Positions 8,517-17,544 of a stretch of 64,000 bases of DNA are shown piece by piece. Origin of the DNA: Clostridiales bacterium 1_7_47FAA (GTDB lineage Bacteria; Bacillota; Clostridia; Lachnospirales; Lachnospiraceae); NCBI GenBank assembly GCA_000155435.1, contig DS990261.1, positions 334,072 through 398,071 on the forward strand. The letters are read 5' to 3'. The position numbers and the translations under genes are program-made. Under the pieces are notes generated by a model, which was given only the letters and a program-made list of their open reading frames with translations, was not told the origin of the DNA and did no database searches. Within the stretch, counting starts at the first letter, position 1. Every line of letters starts with the position of its first letter.

Positions 8517-9720
8517 GAATATGAAGATGGCATTTTCCGCCATCCGCGCCAATAAGATGCGTTCCGCCCTGACCATGCTGGGCATCATCATCGGTATTGG
8601 ATCCGTCATATCCATTGTATCCATCGGCGATACCATGAGAGGATTGTTCGCCGATTTGTATAAGGATGTGGGAATCACCCAGGCGTATTTCTCCATCGGG
8701 TACTGGGTGGATGATGTGAGGCAGAGCGACTATTTTAACCTGGATGAGATGGAGCGGGCCAGGGAGGCCTTCAGCGACCAGATTGCGTATATTGACAGCA
8801 GCGCCTTTACCAGCGATGAAGCCTCCTATAAGCGGACAAAGATTAAGTTCGATTACCAGGGCATTGATTATAATTACCAGGATGTACAGCCTGTGAACAT
8901 TGTGTACGGGCGTTATCTGAACGAGGGCGATATCCTTGGCAGGAAAAAGAATGTGGTCATGGATACGGACAGCGCCAGGATGCTGTTTGGGGTGGAAAAT
9001 GCAGTGGGCAAGACCTTCAGGACCACCCTGTACGGTTCCACCGATGATTTTACGGTGGTGGGCGTGTACCGGAAAAATATCAATGCCTTCCAGGCCCTCA
9101 TGATGGGCGGCAGCAACAGCGATAAGGGGTCGGCGTTCATTCCCTATACCCTGCTGACATGGCCCAATGATAATTTTTACCAGCTGCACGTGTATGCAAA
9201 GGAGGATGTGAACCTGGACCTGTTTTTCAGCCAGTTCAAATCCTATGTTGCGAAAATGCACGGCAGGCAGCCCGAGGATATCTATATGTACACAGCCATG
9301 CAGGAGATGACCTCCGTGGATTCCATGATGGGAGGCCTGTCCATGGCGGTTGGTGGAATTGCGGCCATATCCCTTCTGGTCGGAGGCATCGGCATCATGA
9401 ACATCATGCTGGTATCCGTGACCGAGAGGACCAGGGAAATCGGTATCAGGAAAGCCCTGGGCGCCAGGACCCGTGATGTACTGATCCAGTTCCTGACAGA
9501 ATCCGCCATATTGTCGGCGTGCGGAGGCATCATCGGGGTAATCATGGGCGTTGGGCTTGTGTCCATGGGAGGAGCGCTCCTTGGGATGCCGGTCATCATT
9601 AAGCCGGGAGTCATACTGGTGGCTGTATCCTTTTCAGCTGTGGTTGGAATCTTTTTCGGACTCTACCCGGCGTCCAAGGCAGCCAAGTCAGATCCCATTG
9701 ATGCGCTGCGGTATGAGTAG
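8506..9720 (+). CDS. ABC transporter permease, MacB/FtsX type
   Basis: 404 residues with the MacB layout: first membrane helix (RSALTMLGIIIGIGSVISIVS, residues about 20-40), a large extracytoplasmic MacB core domain to about residue 270, then three C-terminal helices with the conserved GGIGIMNIMLVSVTERTREIG and ALGAR loop. The start is at 8506 with AGGAGG upstream. With the adaptor and ATPase it forms a mechanotransmission-type exporter. Substrates of this family range from peptides and macrolides to lipoproteins, and nothing here identifies the cargo. Confidence 0.93.
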   Translation: MLIENMKMAFSAIRANKMRSALTMLGIIIGIGSVISIVSIGDTMRGLFADLYKDVGITQAYFSIGYWVDDVRQSDYFNLDEMERAREAFSDQIAYIDSSAFTSDEASYKRTKIKFDYQGIDYNYQDVQPVNIVYGRYLNEGDILGRKKNVVMDTDSARMLFGVENAVGKTFRTTLYGSTDDFTVVGVYRKNINAFQALMMGGSNSDKGSAFIPYTLLTWPNDNFYQLHVYAKEDVNLDLFFSQFKSYVAKMHGRQPEDIYMYTAMQEMTSVDSMMGGLSMAVGGIAAISLLVGGIGIMNIMLVSVTERTREIGIRKALGARTRDVLIQFLTESAILSACGGIIGVIMGVGLVSMGGALLGMPVIIKPGVILVAVSFSAVVGIFFGLYPASKAAKSDPIDALRYE

Positions 9721-9819
9721 GGCAATATGGCTGTATGGCAGCTCAAAGTGAAACGGTTCATGTGTGCCGGAAGAAAGAACCAGATCATCTTCCGGCGTGC
9801 ATTGGAAAAGAGGTAGTGG

Positions 9820-11175
9820 ATGACAGAGAACAGAAGGAAGGCAGAAGATAAGCTGAAAACATATGGCGGTGTTCGTGAACATGCGGCCAATGGACGCGTT
9901 ATCGGAGGAGCGGACAGCGCAGCCGGAAAAAAAGCTGGAAAAAAATCCGGCAAAAAAGCTGGCAAACAATCTGTCAGGATGCCTGGCGCAAGTACGGTCA
10001 GGAATCCGGGTATGCGCCTGAGGATACTGTGCCTGGCGGCGTCTTTAAGCGTATCACTTCCGGTGACAGCATGGGCCAGCCCGGAGTTTGCCTATTCCAC
10101 GGAAAAATGGGCGTCCCTCAGGGATAATGTGATGGAATATGAGGAGCTGGCGGACCTGATTCATGAATACAATGCAACCATAATCAACAACCGGCTTGAG
10201 TATGATGATTACAGGGGCAAGAGCAACGATGACCTGAAAAACGCATATCAGGACGTGGCTGACCATCTCTATGATGCCAGCGATAAAATGATGGATACCA
10301 CGGACGAGGACCAGCCGGGATACGGGAGCGTGGCTGCCAACGCAGCCCTTTCACGGGTTCAGGCCGAGCAGAACCAGGACACGGCCGATGCCATGAATGA
10401 GGACGGCTATGTAAAGAAAATGGAATATGACAGGCAGGAGGCTTCCCTTGTAAAGGAGGCCCAGACCAAAATGAATTCTTACTGGCAGAAAGCCAAACAG
10501 ACGCCTGCGCTGGAGGAAGCGGCCCGTACAGCCCAGAGCCAGTATGAATCCATGGGTGTAAAGGCAGCCCAGGGTATGGCGACCCAGGCAGAACTTCTGG
10601 CGGCCCAGGAAAAAGTAGAGGCGGCCAGGGCAGCCATAGAAACCAATGAAAAGGAACAGGACGCGCTCCGCCGTGAACTGTGTGTGATGACGGGCTGGAG
10701 CTATGACGCTGAACCGGAGATACGGGAAATCAGCATACCGGGGATAGAGGAAGTGGACCGGATTGACCTGGCCGCGGATAAGGAAAAGGCCCAGGAAACC
10801 AACTACAGCCAGGCTGCCAATGAACGCCGCCTGAAGCACACTGGCAATGGGAACCAGTTCGACGTCATGGTGCGGAAGGTGGAAAGCGGACTGCAGCACA
10901 TAGAGGCTGATGTGGAAGCCAGATACAAGCAGCTGAAACAGGCCCAGTCAGACTATATACAGGCAGAGGGCGAGTACCAGGTAGAAGCCAGAAGCGCCCA
11001 GGCAGCAGAACGCCGCTACCAGCTGGGAGCCATTTCCAAAAATGAATACCTGCAGCAGCAGGGCGGCCTGGCATCCAAGGAGTCGGCCAGGGATATCGCG
11101 GGCCTGAAATTCAGGCAGGCCTTGGAGGACTACCGCTGGGCCGTGAACGGGCTGGCGCAGACAGAAGGGGCGTGA
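9820..11175 (+). CDS. TolC-like (outer membrane efflux fold) protein, first copy
   Basis: 451 residues. A Lys/Gly/Ala-rich N-terminal extension (about residues 30-60) precedes a hydrophobic export signal (LRILCLAASLSVSLPVTAWA). The rest is almost all long amphipathic helix, Gln/Ala/Glu-rich, with the paired MATQAELLAAQEKVEAA and GAISKNEYLQQQGGLASKE patterns that mark TolC repeats. The start at 9820 has AGAGG upstream. The gap 9721-9819 shows nothing. A TolC fold in a presumably single-membrane organism could form a conduit across the thick wall or a scaffold; that is inference. Confidence 0.75.
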   Translation: MTENRRKAEDKLKTYGGVREHAANGRVIGGADSAAGKKAGKKSGKKAGKQSVRMPGASTVRNPGMRLRILCLAASLSVSLPVTAWASPEFAYSTEKWASLRDNVMEYEELADLIHEYNATIINNRLEYDDYRGKSNDDLKNAYQDVADHLYDASDKMMDTTDEDQPGYGSVAANAALSRVQAEQNQDTADAMNEDGYVKKMEYDRQEASLVKEAQTKMNSYWQKAKQTPALEEAARTAQSQYESMGVKAAQGMATQAELLAAQEKVEAARAAIETNEKEQDALRRELCVMTGWSYDAEPEIREISIPGIEEVDRIDLAADKEKAQETNYSQAANERRLKHTGNGNQFDVMVRKVESGLQHIEADVEARYKQLKQAQSDYIQAEGEYQVEARSAQAAERRYQLGAISKNEYLQQQGGLASKESARDIAGLKFRQALEDYRWAVNGLAQTEGA

Positions 11176-11179
11176 CAGG

Positions 11180-12481
11180 ATGGGATTCAGATATAAGCGG
11201 GAACATATGCCCGGCTTTTGGGACCCGGCGGGGCGCAGGGATGGACATGGTGCAGGAGTGGTATTTGAACGGCAGGCCGGACGCGGACGTATAACCGGAG
11301 TACTGACCAGTCCTTCCGCCAGGTTCCTGGCCCTGTTGCTCTCCTGTGCAATGCTGGCCGGAACCGGCGCGGTCCCGGCAAAGGACGGAACCGGTGTGGT
11401 GTGGGCGGATGGGATTCCGGCAGGCGCGGGTGGGATTCCGGTAGGCGCGGATGAGTCCATGGTCATCCGATACAGCGACCTTCCGGAGTTGGTAAAGGCC
11501 TACTCGCCCCAGGTGGAGATGGAGCGCATCCAATATGAAAGCAGGCTGGGCCGGTATGAATCTGCCAGGGAAGATATCATGGAGACAAGACGCCTTTTAA
11601 GGGAAGAGGCGGATGACATGGAGGAAAACGGAGACACCGAGGGCGCCAGAAGTTACCGCGCCCAGGCAAAAATCCTTGAAGATGCAGCCAAGGACATAGA
11701 TAAGCAGATACGGTCTGCCAAAGGCAGTTCCAGCACCATGTCGCTGCGGAAGATGGAAGATACCATGATATGGACGGCCCAGAGCCTTATGGGTACCTAC
11801 CATAGCCTGAGGGCGGAGCAGGAGAGTGCTGCTGCCAACGCTGAGCTTATGCAGGGAAAATATGAGAAGGCAGTAAGACAGGCAGCCCTTGGGACCATCT
11901 CGCAGGCAGATGCGGACGAGGCGGGAAAGGCTGCCCAGGCAGCTGTGAACACTACCCAGGCCCTTGCAGACGACATGGGACGTGTCAGAAAAAATCTTCT
12001 CATGGTCATTGGGTATCCGGCGGATTCTGCTGCTGTAATCGACTCCATGCCGTTACCGGAGCAGGGACGGATGGACAATATCACCCTGGAAGTGGACAAA
12101 TGGAGGGCGATGGGCAATAACTATGAGCTTAGACAGCAAAGAGGCGGCGCCTCCGGCGGAACCAACAAAGAACTTCACGCCCGCCAGAGAGCCATCAACC
12201 AGGAGGAAGAAAACCTGTATGCACAGATTGATACCCTGTACCAGGACGCATTAGCTAGCCGGACCGCATGGCAAGGCGCCTGTACGGCCCAGGCTGCCAG
12301 GGAGGCAGAGTGGAAGGCGGCATCCCGCAGGATGGAACTGGGTATGCTGTCCAGACAGGAATATATGGAGGCCAGGGCAGCGTATCTTGACGGGGTGGCT
12401 GCAAAGGCCCAGGCTGATGTTAATTTCCAACAGGCGATGGACACCTATGACTGGGCGGTAAAGGGATTGACCGGAATCTGA
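11180..12481 (+). CDS. TolC-like (outer membrane efflux fold) protein, second copy
   Basis: 433 residues, 4 bases after the first copy and clearly a distant paralogue: similar helical repeats (GTISQADADEAGKAAQAAVN, MLSRQEYMEARAAYLDG) and the same C-terminal end pattern (DTYDWAVKGL against EDYRWAVNGL). Residues 1-40 are Arg/Gly-rich, then comes a signal helix (FLALLLSCAMLAGTGAVPA). A DGIPAGAGGIPVGADE linker follows. It completes the adaptor-ATPase-permease-TolC-TolC set, and two copies suggest a hetero-oligomer. Confidence 0.72.
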   Translation: MGFRYKREHMPGFWDPAGRRDGHGAGVVFERQAGRGRITGVLTSPSARFLALLLSCAMLAGTGAVPAKDGTGVVWADGIPAGAGGIPVGADESMVIRYSDLPELVKAYSPQVEMERIQYESRLGRYESAREDIMETRRLLREEADDMEENGDTEGARSYRAQAKILEDAAKDIDKQIRSAKGSSSTMSLRKMEDTMIWTAQSLMGTYHSLRAEQESAAANAELMQGKYEKAVRQAALGTISQADADEAGKAAQAAVNTTQALADDMGRVRKNLLMVIGYPADSAAVIDSMPLPEQGRMDNITLEVDKWRAMGNNYELRQQRGGASGGTNKELHARQRAINQEEENLYAQIDTLYQDALASRTAWQGACTAQAAREAEWKAASRRMELGMLSRQEYMEARAAYLDGVAAKAQADVNFQQAMDTYDWAVKGLTGI

Positions 12482-12553
12482 TATATACATGACAGAAGTG
12501 CTGATGGAAAAAGCAGTGCTGTTTCATAAAGGGTAAGAGGGATAAAAGGATAG

Positions 12554-12604
12554 AAAAAGGGGTAAACCGTACCTGACATCAAGGCTGCGGTTTACCCTTT
12601 TTCT
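12554..12604. terminator. Bidirectional intrinsic terminator
   Basis: A-rich left arm AAAAAGGGGTAAACCG pairs with CGGTTTACCCTTTTT with one bulged G. T-runs lie on both sides, so it can end the plus-strand exporter operon and the convergent minus-strand NUDIX operon. Confidence 0.85.
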
Positions 12605-13050
12605 TATTTCCCAAAGAAACCGGAAGCCATGACCCTTTTAATAAGTTCTGGCTGAATCAGTGGGTAGGTCCATTCAGAAGGAAGTTCGGGAAACAGCCGT
12701 ACTTCTTCTATCTCTGACTCCGGCTTTTCGCCAAAACGGAATATTTCCGCATAATACAGCATGCCGAAGGTTTCCTGTCCCGTGGCGTTTACCCGGTTTT
12801 TCCCAGTGACGGAATATACACATACAGGCGACATCGTAAACTCTGCGGCCCCTGTTTCCTCAAATAATTCCCTTTCAGCGGTACGCCGGATATCCTCATT
12901 TGTCTCACGGTGACCGCCTGGCACCTCAAACGTAGGACGGTCCCTATGCCTGCAGAACACCCATGCCCCCATATGCCGCGCCACGATGACCGCAAACCTG
13001 ATTTTATCATCCTCAACATCCATACAATCATAGAACTTTACTTCCATCAT
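12604..13050 (-). CDS. NUDIX hydrolase
   Basis: 148 residues from the ATG whose A is shared with the TAA stop of the upstream XRE gene (TAATG junction), so translation is coupled. The Nudix box is visible as GGHRETNEDIRRTAERELFEETGA, matching GX5EX7REUXEEXGU. It should cleave a nucleoside diphosphate linked to another group. Substrate is unknown, and the fold resembles MutT/8-oxo-dGTP-type enzymes. It is the last gene of a three-gene minus-strand operon. Confidence 0.9.
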   Translation of the reverse strand: MMEVKFYDCMDVEDDKIRFAVIVARHMGAWVFCRHRDRPTFEVPGGHRETNEDIRRTAERELFEETGAAEFTMSPVCVYSVTGKNRVNATGQETFGMLYYAEIFRFGEKPESEIEEVRLFPELPSEWTYPLIQPELIKRVMASGFFGK

Positions 13051-13253
13051 TACTTCCCACCCCATCCTGGCTTAAAAAGCCCATCAACCGTAGTCCCCAG
13101 TTCCTGAGCCAGATGGAATGCCAAAGCCAGGGTAGGGTCATACTTATTATTCTCTATGGCGTTCACTGTCTGGCGGGAAACACCGCACTTCCCAGCCAGT
13201 TCCTCCTGGGAAATACCCCTTTCCTTACGCCTTTCCCGAATCGAATTCTCCAT
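13050..13253 (-). CDS. Small XRE-family regulator
   Basis: 67 residues, essentially one helix-turn-helix: IRERRKERGISQEELAGKC then GVSRQTVNAIENNKYDPTL, the recognition helix. Tiny regulators of this form are usually paired with a membrane protein, as here. It starts 2 bases after the membrane protein gene. The two palindromic sites around the operon promoter are its likely targets, which would make the operon self-regulated. Confidence 0.93.
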   Translation of the reverse strand: MENSIRERRKERGISQEELAGKCGVSRQTVNAIENNKYDPTLALAFHLAQELGTTVDGLFKPGWGGK

Positions 13254-13255
13254 GC

Positions 13256-13564
13256 TCAGTCACCATATTTTCTTCTGTAATACAGAAGATGCGCTAAATA
13301 AATGATGGAACTAACGGTCAGGGTAATAAACGGATTCATCCCCTCCACAGAAACGCCCTTTGTAACCGAATGGTACAGACCTTCAATCACACAGAATAGG
13401 ATATATACTACTATGACAGCAAATGTCCCGGCGCTGGCCTTTTCAATAATCAGCCGCCTTCTCTCATCCCCCTGTTTTCCAAGGGAAATGAACATGACAA
13501 CATTAACAGCAAGAAGCCCAGCCAAAATAAAAACAGCCAGAACCAATTCAAAATCAATCCCCAT
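13256..13564 (-). CDS. Small integral membrane protein paired with an XRE regulator
   Basis: 102 residues from the ATG at 13564, behind GGAGGTATTTT; the longer open frame upstream has no ribosome site and runs through the promoter. Three hydrophobic segments are visible (LVLAVFILAGLLAVNVVMFISL, AGTFAVIVVYILFCVIEGLYH, PFITLTVSSIIYLAHLLYY). I do not recognise a named function. Such pairs are common in Firmicutes, and the membrane partner may sense a signal and control the regulator. Confidence 0.8.
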   Translation of the reverse strand: MGIDFELVLAVFILAGLLAVNVVMFISLGKQGDERRRLIIEKASAGTFAVIVVYILFCVIEGLYHSVTKGVSVEGMNPFITLTVSSIIYLAHLLYYRRKYGD

Positions 13565-13602
13565 AAAATACCTCCAATCATCCAAATACCATCCGTTTAA
13601 AA

Positions 13603-13666
13603 TGTAAAAAACTTTTGACACTTTCAGTATATAGAAAACCTGGAAGAATGTCAAGAGTTTTTGACA
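13603..13666 (-). promoter_or_regulatory. Operon promoter with two palindromic operators
   Basis: Minus strand: TTGACA (complement of 13649-13654), a 17-base spacer, TATACT (complement of 13626-13631). The palindrome TGTCAAAAACTCTTGACA covers the -35 box (13649-13666), and a second copy, TGTCAAAAGTTTTTTACA, lies just after the -10 box (13603-13620). Binding by the XRE protein of the same operon would block the polymerase. Confidence 0.8.
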
Positions 13667-13765
13667 TTTCACCTCTTATTCCCGCCTCTTATCTTACAGG
13701 CAGATACACCGGCTTATTTATAAAAAACTGGGAAACAATGGAAGACATGGAAGACAAGGACAGAC

Positions 13766-14464
13766 TTAAATCCTCAGCATCCTATACCCCACCCCCACAT
13801 GCGTCTGTATATACTGTGGCTGGGAAGGTTCTTTTTCAATCTTTTTGCGCAGGGAAGCCATGAACACCCGCAGGGAGGCCACGTCCCCTTCCCAGGCAGC
13901 GCCCCAGATTTCCCGGGTAATATAGGAATGGGTCAGAACCTTTCCCACATTGTGGGCCAGAAGGCAGAGGAGCTTATACTCATATGGCGTCAGGTGAAGT
14001 TCCTCCCCGTCTAAGGAGGCATATCCGGCCGCATAATCAATGGTCAGCCCGCCGTTGGTAAACACGGAGGACTGGACATCTTCCAGGGACTGCATGTAGT
14101 TTAAGCGCCGCTGGGTGGAGCGGAGCCTGGCTAACAGCTCATCCACGGAAAAGGGCTTTGTCAGATAATCATCCGCGCCAGCGTCCAGGGCGGCAATCTT
14201 ATCATCATCCCCGCTTCTGGCACTGATGACAATGATGGGCATGTTGGACCAGGACCGGATTTTCCGTATCACATCCACCCCGTCCATGTCAGGCAGGCCA
14301 AGATCCAGAAGGACGATGTCCGGCCGCTGGGAAGCAGCGGTCAGGATGCCCTGTTCCCCTTTATCAGCCCATATGTAATGGTATTCATGCATCTCCAGCG
14401 TGGTTGCAATCAGATTCTTTATGGCTTTATCATCCTCGATGATTAAAATTCCTGCCTTATTCAT
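13766..14464 (-). CDS. kdpE: KdpE-type response regulator (OmpR/PhoB family)
   Basis: 232 residues from the ATG at 14464. The receiver has the acidic pair D11/D12, phospho-acceptor D54 (IVLLDLGLPDMDG) and lysine in TKPFS. The winged helix carries LTPYEYKLLCLLAHNVGKVL and the recognition-helix stretch VASLRVFMASLRKKIE, both typical of KdpE. Its start overlaps the end of the kinase gene by 8 bases. No kdpFABC is in the window; the adjacent divergent genes are a Ktr/Trk potassium channel, the likely target. Confidence 0.9.
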   Translation of the reverse strand: MNKAGILIIEDDKAIKNLIATTLEMHEYHYIWADKGEQGILTAASQRPDIVLLDLGLPDMDGVDVIRKIRSWSNMPIIVISARSGDDDKIAALDAGADDYLTKPFSVDELLARLRSTQRRLNYMQSLEDVQSSVFTNGGLTIDYAAGYASLDGEELHLTPYEYKLLCLLAHNVGKVLTHSYITREIWGAAWEGDVASLRVFMASLRKKIEKEPSQPQYIQTHVGVGYRMLRI

Positions 14465-15989
14465 GGAAAGATACCTCCTCTGCGGGTAATGTAAGCCGGA
14501 AAATGCTTCCGGACGGTGTGTTATCCAATACTTCGATGGTTCCTTTATGTGCATTCAGGATTGCCCTGCACAGGGGCAATCCAAGGCCCATGCCGCGTTT
14601 CCCGTCCGCGGATTTGTGGCCTGTGGTATAAAACATCTGGAAAATCCTGTCTTTGGATTCATCCGGGATTCCCGGGCCATTATCGCTGACTTCTATGACG
14701 GCATTTCCATTGTCCTTATAACTTTTTATGGTGATGCTGGAGCCATCGGGCGTATACTTGATGGCATTGTCAACCAGGTTTGTGATGACCTGTATGATTA
14801 GCTGCGCATCCACGCATGCCAGGATGTAATCCCCTTCCTGTGTTACATGGATGGAGTGGTTTTCGTGCCTCCGGTTCACGTGGCGCATGGCCTCGTCAAT
14901 GACCTCCTCGAGAAGCTCGGTCTCCATGTGCAGCTGGACCGCGCCGCCTTCCATCCTGGTGATGGAGAGCAGGTTCTCCACCAGGGAAATCAGCCACATG
15001 GAATCATCGTAGATATCGCTGTAGATACGGTGCTTGTGGGCTTCGTCCAGCGTACCCGCGTCCTTTAACAGGACACCGGCGTTGCCGGAAATGCTGGTAA
15101 GTGGGGTGCGCAGGTCGTGGGACATGGAGCGCAGCAGGTTGCTGCGGAGCTGTTCCGCCTTGGCCATGGCGGTTTCTTCTTCCCTTTTCCTGGAAATGAA
15201 TTCTTTTTCCATGGAGGTGGCGCATTGGTTCAGGATGGCAATCGCAAGACTGTTTTCAAAGTCATCCGGCTCTGTCTCACCCATCCGTATTCCGATAACC
15301 CCATAAACCGTTCCGGCGCTTTGGACCGGAAGATAGTGGAATGCGGCCGTGGACAGGATGGAAGTGGCGGCTCCGGTTTCATTTCCCTCCATATAACATT
15401 TTCTGGCAGCGGACATTTCCTCCAGTGTGTCGGGGGAAGGCCCGCGGCTTCCCGGGTGCGGGGAGCAGTCCGTAAAGCTGACCGGCGGCAATATGCCGTT
15501 CCCATCCGTCTGGAAACATGCAATGTCACGTTTTAGGAGTTTATTCAGCTGGGTTGCGGCGGCAAAAAGGATGCCGTCCGGCTCCCCGGCTTTCTGAAGT
15601 ATCTGGCTGGTGTCAAGGATGACGCCGGAGCGGTAGGCGTCCTGCTGGGACAGCCGCGCCTTTTCCTTTATCTGTACCGTGTAGGTGCTGGTAAAGACAG
15701 CCGCCAGGAAGGTGATTAAAAGTGTGAGCTGGGTGCCTGCGTCCTCTGCCTTGAGCACGAACATGGGCTCTGTGAAAATATAGTTGAACAGCAGGACGCT
15801 GGCCAGGGATGCGGCTGTGCTGTACCATCTGCTGGAAGTGACGGCCGCAACCACAAGAACACCCAGGATATATACGGTTATGACATTGGTCTGGGAAAGC
15901 CCCATTGCCTCCAAAAGAAAGCCGATGGCCGTGGTCAGCGCCAGGACGGCGGCTGTTTTCAGGGTGTCGGCGAGCTTTGTATGCTTCAT
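14457..15989 (-). CDS. KdpD-like sensor histidine kinase lacking the N-terminal KdpD domain
   Basis: 510 residues from the ATG at 15989 (AGGAGG upstream). The membrane part (about residues 10-110) is the four-helix DUF4118 unit of KdpD (SRWYSTAASLASVLLFNYIF). A GAF-like region (about 130-270), the phospho-histidine box SMSHDLRTPLTSISGN with H291, and the ATPase domain (NLVDNAIKYTPDGS, DNGPGIP, GMGLGLPLCRAI) follow. The ~370-residue cytoplasmic KdpD/USP sensor of full KdpD is absent. It should sense potassium or turgor through the membrane part and phosphorylate the adjacent regulator. Confidence 0.9.
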   Translation of the reverse strand: MKHTKLADTLKTAAVLALTTAIGFLLEAMGLSQTNVITVYILGVLVVAAVTSSRWYSTAASLASVLLFNYIFTEPMFVLKAEDAGTQLTLLITFLAAVFTSTYTVQIKEKARLSQQDAYRSGVILDTSQILQKAGEPDGILFAAATQLNKLLKRDIACFQTDGNGILPPVSFTDCSPHPGSRGPSPDTLEEMSAARKCYMEGNETGAATSILSTAAFHYLPVQSAGTVYGVIGIRMGETEPDDFENSLAIAILNQCATSMEKEFISRKREEETAMAKAEQLRSNLLRSMSHDLRTPLTSISGNAGVLLKDAGTLDEAHKHRIYSDIYDDSMWLISLVENLLSITRMEGGAVQLHMETELLEEVIDEAMRHVNRRHENHSIHVTQEGDYILACVDAQLIIQVITNLVDNAIKYTPDGSSITIKSYKDNGNAVIEVSDNGPGIPDESKDRIFQMFYTTGHKSADGKRGMGLGLPLCRAILNAHKGTIEVLDNTPSGSIFRLTLPAEEVSFHE

Positions 15990-16098
15990 GATTCCTATCC
16001 TCCTTGTACGGCGGCAGCGGTCCTTACGGGGAACTGCCGCGTAACGCCTGACGTCATTATAACATAATCCAACCGTATTCAACAGTAAGTTGGCAGTA

Positions 16099-16119
16099 TC
16101 TTTATATAATCTTTATACC
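16099..16119 (+). promoter_or_regulatory. Candidate KdpE binding site between the kinase and channel genes
   Basis: Two direct TTTATA elements (16101-16106 and 16112-16117) with a five-base spacer resemble the T-rich tandem site KdpE uses at the E. coli kdp promoter. They lie about 75 bases upstream of the channel gene and about 110 from the kinase gene. A TATAAT (16105-16110) overlaps them, but I could not fix a convincing -35 partner. Confidence 0.45.
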
Positions 16120-16189
16120 AAGGCTGTTTCCGTTATACCTGTTTTATGCGAACCATGATACCCTTTAGTCAACAGGAGGATCAGATGAT

Positions 16190-17482
16190 ATGAAATCCAT
16201 TGAAAAACAATCGCCTGCCAGGATCATCGCACTTGGCTTTCTGGCTGTGATCCTGACAGGATCTTTTATTTTAATGCTTCCGGCGTGTGTGAAGCCGGGA
16301 GTGGATCTTCACTATGTGGACGCGCTTTTCACATCCACCAGCGCGGTATGTGTAACAGGGCTTATTGCCGTGGATACGGCGGATACCTTTACGGCCATAG
16401 GACAGACCGTGGTGGCCCTGCTGATCCAGGTTGGCGGCCTGGGGGTTACCTCTGTGGGAGTGGGCGTCATACTGGCCCTGGGACGCAGGGTAAACTTAAA
16501 GGAGCGCCTGCTGATCAAGGAGGCCCTGAACCTGGATTCGGGAAAAGGCCTTGTGTGCCTGGTTAAGAATGTACTGAAGGTGACACTGTGTTTTGAGGGA
16601 GCTGGCGTGGTTTTGAGTTATCTGGTGTTCTCCAGGGATTACCCGCCCATAAGGGCGTTGGGCATCAGCCTATTCCATTCCGTGGCGGCATTTAACAACT
16701 CCGGCTTTGATATACTGGGCGGGCTTAAGAACCTGACCGGATACAAAGATGATGTGCTCCTGAACCTGACCACGGCCGGACTTATAATTTTTGGCGGGCT
16801 TGGTTTCCTTGTCATCATGGATATCTTCAGGAAACGCTCCTTTAAAAAGCTGTGTCTCCACTCCAAGGCGGTGATAGTGACCACGCTGATACTGCTGGCA
16901 GCAGGTACACTGTTAATCCGGCTTACGGAGGATATCACCTGGCTGGGGGCATTTTTCACAAGCGTGTCAGCCAGGACCGCGGGATTCAGCACATTTCCCC
17001 TGGGAGACTTTACATCGGCAGGCCTGCTGACCGTGTCCATCCTTATGTTTATCGGCGCTTCCCCAGGTTCCACCGGAGGGGGCATCAAGACCAGCACCCT
17101 GTTTACGTTATTCCACACCATCAAGGGCGCCGCCACCAATACACAGCCCCATGCATTCCATTATAAGATACCGCAGGAAGCATTTTACAAGGCAGCAATC
17201 GTGACCGCACTGTCGGCCCTGGTGGTATTCACAGGAATCTTTACCATGTGCATACTGGAGCCGGGGATTCCCTTTGGGGACATCATGCTGGAAATTACCT
17301 CGGCCTTTGGAACCGTGGGGCTGTCCACTGGAATCACGCCCGGCTTAAGCCCGTGGAGCAAATTGCTTGAGATACTCATCATGTATATTGGCAGGCTTGG
17401 TCCCCTGACCATTGTCACAATCTGGATATTTAAGCCGGATACATCCGTTTCCTTTCCTGAGGGGAGTATATCGATTGGGTAA
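16190..17482 (+). CDS. ktrB: TrkH/KtrB-type potassium uptake channel
   Basis: 430 residues, the length of KtrB rather than the longer TrkH. Four pore loops with filter glycines are readable: TSTSAVCVTGLI, VAAFNNSGFDI, VSARTAGFSTF and TSAFGTVGLSTG. The GASPGSTGGGIKTST stretch is the KtrB gating-loop region. The start at 16190 has AGGAGG at ideal spacing. The TrkA-type regulatory subunit follows after 62 bases, giving a complete Ktr system for K+ (Na+-coupled) uptake. Confidence 0.93.
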   Translation: MKSIEKQSPARIIALGFLAVILTGSFILMLPACVKPGVDLHYVDALFTSTSAVCVTGLIAVDTADTFTAIGQTVVALLIQVGGLGVTSVGVGVILALGRRVNLKERLLIKEALNLDSGKGLVCLVKNVLKVTLCFEGAGVVLSYLVFSRDYPPIRALGISLFHSVAAFNNSGFDILGGLKNLTGYKDDVLLNLTTAGLIIFGGLGFLVIMDIFRKRSFKKLCLHSKAVIVTTLILLAAGTLLIRLTEDITWLGAFFTSVSARTAGFSTFPLGDFTSAGLLTVSILMFIGASPGSTGGGIKTSTLFTLFHTIKGAATNTQPHAFHYKIPQEAFYKAAIVTALSALVVFTGIFTMCILEPGIPFGDIMLEITSAFGTVGLSTGITPGLSPWSKLLEILIMYIGRLGPLTIVTIWIFKPDTSVSFPEGSISIG

Positions 17483-17544
17483 GGGGATGGGCAGGACTAT
17501 TATAGAGGCATCAGACAGAAATAACCGTAAGGAGGAGATAGAAG

